Assembly (NCBI RefSeq): GCF_008831285.2
Contig: NC_045138.2
Coordinates: 31,653,934-31,717,933, forward strand
Direction: 5' to 3'
From: Nymphaea colorata
Taxonomy: Eukaryota; Streptophyta; Magnoliopsida; Nymphaeales; Nymphaeaceae
DNA: 64,000 nt
Program-made: the position numbers and the translations under genes
Shown here: piece by piece, positions 58,811-64,000 of the stretch
Numbering within the stretch: the stretch's first letter is position 1
Layout: each line of letters opens with the position of its first letter
Notes under the pieces: model-generated
Database searches by the model: none
Told to the model about the DNA's origin: nothing
Seen by the model: the letters and a program-made list of their open reading frames with translations, nothing else

Positions 58811-60168
58811 GTGCGCTCAATATGGGTCAGCCACTGGCCATAAATGCATCCCGACTAGTTTCCAATGAATCGGTACCATTTGGTTTCATAATGTGAAAAC
58901 ACTTTTCTTGATTAAGAAACAAGTCGTACATGTTGGAAAATGTTAATATCTGGATATTGATATCAAACATGCTTTGAATCAATCAAGTTGTTTTTACGAA
59001 AAAAAAAAAAGATTTTTCTATTATCAAAATATTGATTTCAGCCATTCGTTTTTGCTTATTATAAAAACACTATTAAACGTGAAATTTGATCAACTTAATA
59101 TATATTTTGCATCAACCTATTCTTAAAATCATATCGATTAGCTTAAGTTAAACAAAAAACTTTAAATATCACATTTAAAGAGTCTGGTTTTTGTCCCTGA
59201 CCTATTGGTCTGGCCTTCTTAAAATAATATGATTTAGGTACAGGTTGGGTTTCGTCTTTAATTTTCTGTTTATTCTAATTATGTAGACGAATTAAAATGA
59301 TATTGATCCAGATCTTTCTTAAAGTCATATTTACAAGTTTGTCATGGAAATATATATAAAATTAGCCTGAAAACTTTGTAACAAATTATGCAAATAACAC
59401 TGGATTTGTGTTACTGCAGGCCATTTCGAGGATTGTTAGTAAGAAATTCACTTTTGATCCAGACTGCACTTACATCTCATTTTGTAATATTTCTAAATTG
59501 CTTTAAATAAAAAATAATAAAAATGCAATCCCGACCAATTTTGAAATTTTTCGTAAACCAAATCGATTGTGAAAAAACTAAATTTCTTCAACATTGCCCA
59601 CCGTATTGGATTTGGATCTGGATCTCGTCTCGGATTTGGATTGTCCAATGTCGGCCAGCTTTGACTTGCACCTGCTTGGAATCTCGGACCTTCCAGAACT
59701 GGACCCGTTTGGTCCCACTCAAAGTGTTTAAAACGTTTAATTATCGCTACCAAGTTCTCGTGAAATTATAGAAGGATATTTCTATTCAACTTTCATAAAA
59801 AAAAATGTTAATTATAGAAACTGAAATACGATGTCAGAAAATATCTTTTTGAAAAATTAAATAGTAAAGGAAAATTATTTTCTTGATTTTAAGTTCTCAA
59901 CGACCTGAGCCAATTTCACGTTTTTTTCCCTTGTTCTTGAAAAAAAGGTACCGACATTTATCACCCGGGACCCGTTCATCGCGGATGCTAACGAAAAGTC
60001 CATCTTGAGTAACTTATTTACGAAACTGCCCTCCTATTTCACATTTGCTTGCCTGCTGCTTCCCATTTGGGATCTGATTCATCTCCCTCTCTCTCTGTCT
60101 CTCTCTTTCTCTCTCTCTGTGGTTGATGTATCGATGTGCCTCTTCTCTCTCGCTTGTCTCCGGCGGAG

Positions 60169-61195
60169 GTATGCGCCCCTCGACCACTCGATCTCGATTT
60201 TATTTTTGCCTCTTAAATTTCTATTTGGTTCCTTCTTTTTATATATAATTGTCCGCATTTCCCGTCTTGTGGTTGCTCGGAATCTCAAACTTTCGTTTAA
60301 TGTGATAAGTTTCTCCCTGGATGGAAATGGTAGCTCTTGCCGTGGCAATTCCATTCCGGGGGTTACGACGCTGTCGGTATTGAGATAGATCTAGGGTTTC
60401 TGAATAACTGCGTTCGTCGCTTTTTTACGTAATTTGATGATCAGAACTGCGTTCGTCGCTTTTTACGTAATTTAGTTATCTAGCTCGGAATCTGCGTTGG
60501 ATTTAGCAGGAAACCCTTTTTGGCTCCTAATTTGCAGGGGAATTCTTCGGAAGAGAAAATTCGGATATCTTGTGCGGGCTCATTTTTCGCGATCTACTCT
60601 TCGGGGTTTCTATCCCGGATTGACCGACTTGTGTGTGCAAATTATTCTGCGCCATGATCTGCATGTCGTAGGTTTTGCACATTCACGCGGGAGTGGGATT
60701 GTTCGTTCTGAGATCTGCTTTCTGCCGTATCCGATCTAATGAAGTGGGCGTGTGATACGTGAATACTGTACATTAAGAAATTTTCATAACCAGCTCACAG
60801 AGGAATGGGAATTAGGAGTATTCGTGGCAGATGCCCAGAGTTTCCTTACGTTCCACTTAGTTAGGAAATTAATTGCCGTTGAAATCGATTTTTCAATCTT
60901 GCTTTGGTATAAAGGGAGCTATTTTAATATCCGTTTAGTTATTCCTTCCAAAAATTAAAATAATGGTGGCTTATTTTTAGAAGAAGCCAATATTTCTTTC
61001 TTTGCTGGGTTGATTTGTTGTCATTCAAATACGAGTGAATTTAACTATGGTAAGCGGTTGGGATGTTTGAATATTCTAAATTCCAACTGGTGGATGCTTC
61101 TTGTCTGAGTGTGTGTGTGTGTGCGCATTTCTTTTCCATGCGTCACTCGTAGATGTTCAACTTACATATATGTGGAACCCTTTTTTCCCTTTCAG
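60169..61195 (+). other. probable 5' leader intron of the syntaxin gene
   Basis: A donor CGGCGGAG/GTATGC at 60168/60169 and a pyrimidine-rich acceptor TTTTTTCCCTTTCAG/GTGACG at 61195/61196 bracket 1,027 bp. The proposed first exon is CT-rich (CTCTCTCTGTCTCTCTC). The coding start follows 96 bp after the acceptor. Leader introns are common in plant housekeeping genes; this one is predicted from splice signals alone. Confidence 0.5.
60406..60483. repeat. 39-bp tandem duplication in the leader intron
   Basis: 60406-60444 and 60445-60483 both read AACTGCGTTCGTCGCTTTT, then TACGTAATTT, and diverge slightly only in their last ten bases. No gap separates them. Confidence 0.9.
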
Positions 61196-61291
61196 GTGAC
61201 GTGTAAGTGGATGTTGGAAATTGGGTATTGATGTTGATCTCGTAGAGGTTCTAGAACATAACTTTTCCAATTTGAAGGAGTTTAACCAGAT

Positions 61292-61526
61292 ATGCCGATA
61301 AAAGCTGTTCAATCTTCTTATAGAGATCGAACAAATGAATTTTTGACGGTAGCAGAGAAACTTAAGAAGTCTATTTCATCCACGGCTAATGGTCCCAGCA
61401 CTGCAAGTTCGAAACCTGAAGGGCCAGAATCTGCTATTTCTATTCAAAAGGAATTTAACAAAAGGGCCTCCAAAATTGGATTTGGGATTCATCAGACATC
61501 ACAGAAACTTTCAAAGCTTGCTCAAT
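61292..61526 (+). CDS. Sed5/SYP3-type Golgi syntaxin, first coding exon (partial)
   Basis: ATG at 61292 opens 78 codons plus one base, ending at a donor AAT/GTAAGT (61526/61527). The sequence has the N-terminal signature of plant SYP31/SYP32: SSYRDRTNEFLTVAEKLKKS (~8-27), a Ser/Pro-rich linker, and EFNKRASKIGFGIHQTSQKL SKLAQ near the exon end. These proteins are Qa-SNAREs of the cis-Golgi that drive ER-Golgi and intra-Golgi fusion. The SNARE helix and membrane anchor are encoded by later exons. I searched the remaining 2.47 kb for the expected next segment and did not find it, so intron 1 probably runs past the window edge. Whether this is the SYP31 or SYP32 orthologue cannot be decided. Confidence 0.88.
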
Positions 61527-64000
61527 GTAAGTGATTCTTATTATGATTTTTTTTTTTGTATACAATTGTTTCCTTTATTCATGTTACTCAAAGTGCTTCC
61601 TGATGTCATGGAAATGTCAGCACCAGTTTATGATGGATGGTTGCATGCATTTTTCGAGTGGTATATCATTTTCATTTATTAATAAGCATCATAGTGATGT
61701 TTGCAAAATCAGTTTCCCCAAGTATTCGGAGACGATCACCAAGTAGGAAATGAAATTATATGTTGATCGGATTGATTAAAAGTGTTTTTGATTAAAAAAA
61801 TTATATCTGGAAAGAAATCAGGAAAACCGAGAAAAATGGGAAACACAATGTAAAAGCATAAATACTTTAAGCAAATAAAAGATGACAAAATTTGAAAAAA
61901 AAAAGGAAGAAAAGTCTAATGTAAAATCAGATTTAAGTTGAATATCGAAAATAATATGTACTTAACAAGATTATGTGATAACTGATTGCTGGATGTCAAG
62001 ATACAATATACCCTGGATGTCCTTTTCTTATGGTAATTCTTAGATTTCTACATGAATCAGAAGAGACTGAGATCTGTGTAAAACTTTCAACAGAGGTGAA
62101 TCTAAAATCCTTTGTGCATTCCCCCAAAAAGATGTAAGACACATCTGAGACTAGGAAAATTCACATGGAAGCAAAAGAATCACTGCTGAAGGGAGCAATA
62201 TTAATATTCTCTCAGGCACAAGATCAGAAAACCAACAAGTTTCAAATTTACAAAGCGATTGATCAGTTACGTTTAGATATGGATGCTGTGGGTTCCATCT
62301 GATGAATAAGGAAATGAAACACAGAAAAAAAAAAGAGTAGAACAGAACTTGAAGATAGATCTGTCAAGTTCCTATGGCAGAAGAAGAAAGAAATACCTTC
62401 TTTGGCAACCTCATGACCTGAATCTTTCTACTCAGTGGACGGATGGCTGCTGGAGTGCTGCTTTGCTGCTTCTGGTGTAAGTAATGCTTGTGAGGTTTCA
62501 ATTTAGGTGAAAAGACCTACAAGGTCATCAATGCGATTTTTATATTTTATGGGCAAAATTGGCAAATCAGGCTGAATGAGAGATTCAGATGATCAAACCT
62601 GTTCAGGTGAATCGGCAAAAGTTGGCTGATCTTTTAAGACCCCTGGCTTGACACGTGCACCAATTAGGAAAGGGTCTGATTTGATTCGAATTGGTGATTT
62701 GTACAACGGTGGATTGTGGAATCTTTTGTTGCTAGATTGTTGTACATTAACTTGGTTGGATGTTGTAGAAATTTGAGCCAAACTGAGACTTGATTAAAGA
62801 TAGTAAATCCATCTCTTATTAATTAGTTCTGCTGGCCGTGTTGCAATGTGATACTGCAAGCAAATGCCTGTTTTTTGTCATGCTTTTGCCAACAAGATAA
62901 CAGTTGTGATTTATTCTCTTTAATTTACAATTCAATGTCATATGGAACTGGATAGACCTTTTCTTTTGTATGAAAATACTTCTTACAATTTTGAATATAA
63001 GAATGTGCTAGCCTTGAACTAACAGAGGGAAATTACTCACACACACTGCTCTTGCGAAAGCCCAGCCTTCACACCTTAAAATTGATAATTCTCTTGGTAA
63101 TTAGGGTTAACTCCCTTAACGACCTTATATACTGCTATCCTATAACATGGGGTGGGTTACTGAGACCTACCATCCACCTGACCCAGTTCCTAAACTGACT
63201 CCACGCAGGGCAGATCCTGCCTCTGCTGATCCGACTATATGGACCTAATAACAGACTTTCCCGACCCACTAACTTCATGCCTAACAGAATGTTATTACAT
63301 TGGTCCAGATACAATATTTCTTCTTCAAGATAGCTAAAGCATTCATGCCAACCCTTTTATCATAGAATTTAAATAGTTTCTAGATAGGTTGTTGAGGCTA
63401 GATCTCCCTTGACAGTATGAAATTGATGAAGCTTGTATTTAGTTTATACTTCGTAATTCGGATTTCTGTTACCTATTATTGGTGTTGTCGGCTGTTAACA
63501 AGAGCTTCCTGTTAAACTTGTCCGTGTCTTAAATGAAAAAAAATTGTTTTCCTTGGTCAACAAAAATGTTCTGACAACAAAAGTTGGCTGTTCAATGGAT
63601 TCCAATGAAGAAAAACAAAGTCATCTATGGTCACCCTAAGGTTTATACAACTTTAGATGACGGGAATCGATAGATTTTACTCAGCTGGATATGATCTTGA
63701 TGTCGAGCTCTACCTCCATAAAGGCACAGGGGAGTAACACCAGGAAGGGAGCAAATAAACACATATATTCATTGTTTATATTTATAAAATATAAATTAGT
63801 AAACAAAAAAAAAAAGCCAAAGAGTACAAAAAATACGAGCTTGACATAGGTGTGGGGCCAGCACCCTTCCAATGGTGTCCATGTAGCATAGATTGGCATA
63901 GGTTGAACCATTGAAGGAATGCAAGAAAGAAGGTTAGACATGGGTAATCAATCATGCAGAACACAATATTACTTTTGGCAAATTAGTTCCTGAATAGCAT
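61527..64000. other. start of a long first intron of the syntaxin gene
   Basis: The interval from the GTAAGT donor to the window end contains no exon I recognise. Short open frames at 61531-61746, 62593-62781 and 63681-63964 have no domain. It is plain AT-rich sequence. Confidence 0.5.

Larger units (their letters stand above)
55995..61291. other. intergenic between DVL and syntaxin genes
   Basis: No gene is supported. It holds a degenerate hAT-like MITE (56835-56990), a Tourist-like MITE (57026-57175), a short hAT-like MITE (58075-58252), a CTATGTCAC element (58574-58810), scattered GGATTTGGATCTGG-type repeat words (56410-56460, 59605-59650) and, from about 59940 on, the promoter and leader of the syntaxin gene. 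Confidence 0.6.

Overview
This is nuclear DNA from a flowering plant. The genes are split by GT-AG introns, coding exons sit in AT-rich flanks, and the proteins are plant types: a P-class PPR protein, a DVL/ROTUNDIFOLIA-like peptide, a DUF4743 Nudix hydrolase with a transit peptide, a plant Rab escort protein and a SYP3-type syntaxin. Long introns, (TA)n/(CT)n tracts and many small non-autonomous transposons suggest a medium-to-large genome. I cannot name the species. No bacterial, viral or organellar gene block is present.

Layout. 1-1.5 kb: the 3' end of a crotonase-family 3-hydroxyisobutyryl-CoA hydrolase-like gene (+). 3.5-14.5 kb: a complete nine-exon Nudix hydrolase gene (-), 375 aa, of the NUDT20/24 type; its introns hold microsatellites, a G-rich tract and transposon pieces. 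14.5-18.4 kb: a degenerate triple repeat upstream of that gene, two GC-rich foldback elements and a SINE. 18.5-18.9 kb: a small acidic protein gene (-) of unknown function. 23.7-25.6 kb: an intronless PPR gene (+), 625 aa. 30.8-36.7 kb: a complete nine-exon Rab escort protein gene (+), 545 aa. 36.7-55.8 kb: about 19 kb with no gene I can support, packed with small transposons and SINEs. 55.8-56.0 kb: a 57-aa DVL/RTFL peptide gene (+), easily missed because of its size. 58-58.8 kb: two more small DNA transposons. 60-64 kb: the promoter, leader intron and first coding exon of a Sed5/SYP3-type Golgi syntaxin (+) whose other exons lie beyond the window.

The genes do not form a pathway or operon. 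They are independent genes: branched-chain amino-acid catabolism, pre-emption of thiamin damage, organelle RNA processing, Rab prenylation, Golgi SNARE and a developmental peptide. The exon models were built by hand from splice signals and conserved protein segments; frame continues across every junction in the two complete multi-exon genes.

The most informative observations are the hidden DVL gene, several transposon families whose class can be read from target-site duplications in the sequence (8-bp hAT type, TWA PIF/Harbinger type), at least four tRNA-derived SINE copies, two of them with probable 14-bp duplications, and a possible old syntenic pair (crotonase gene and SYP3 gene at opposite ends of the window). 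I did not find a previously undescribed multi-gene system.
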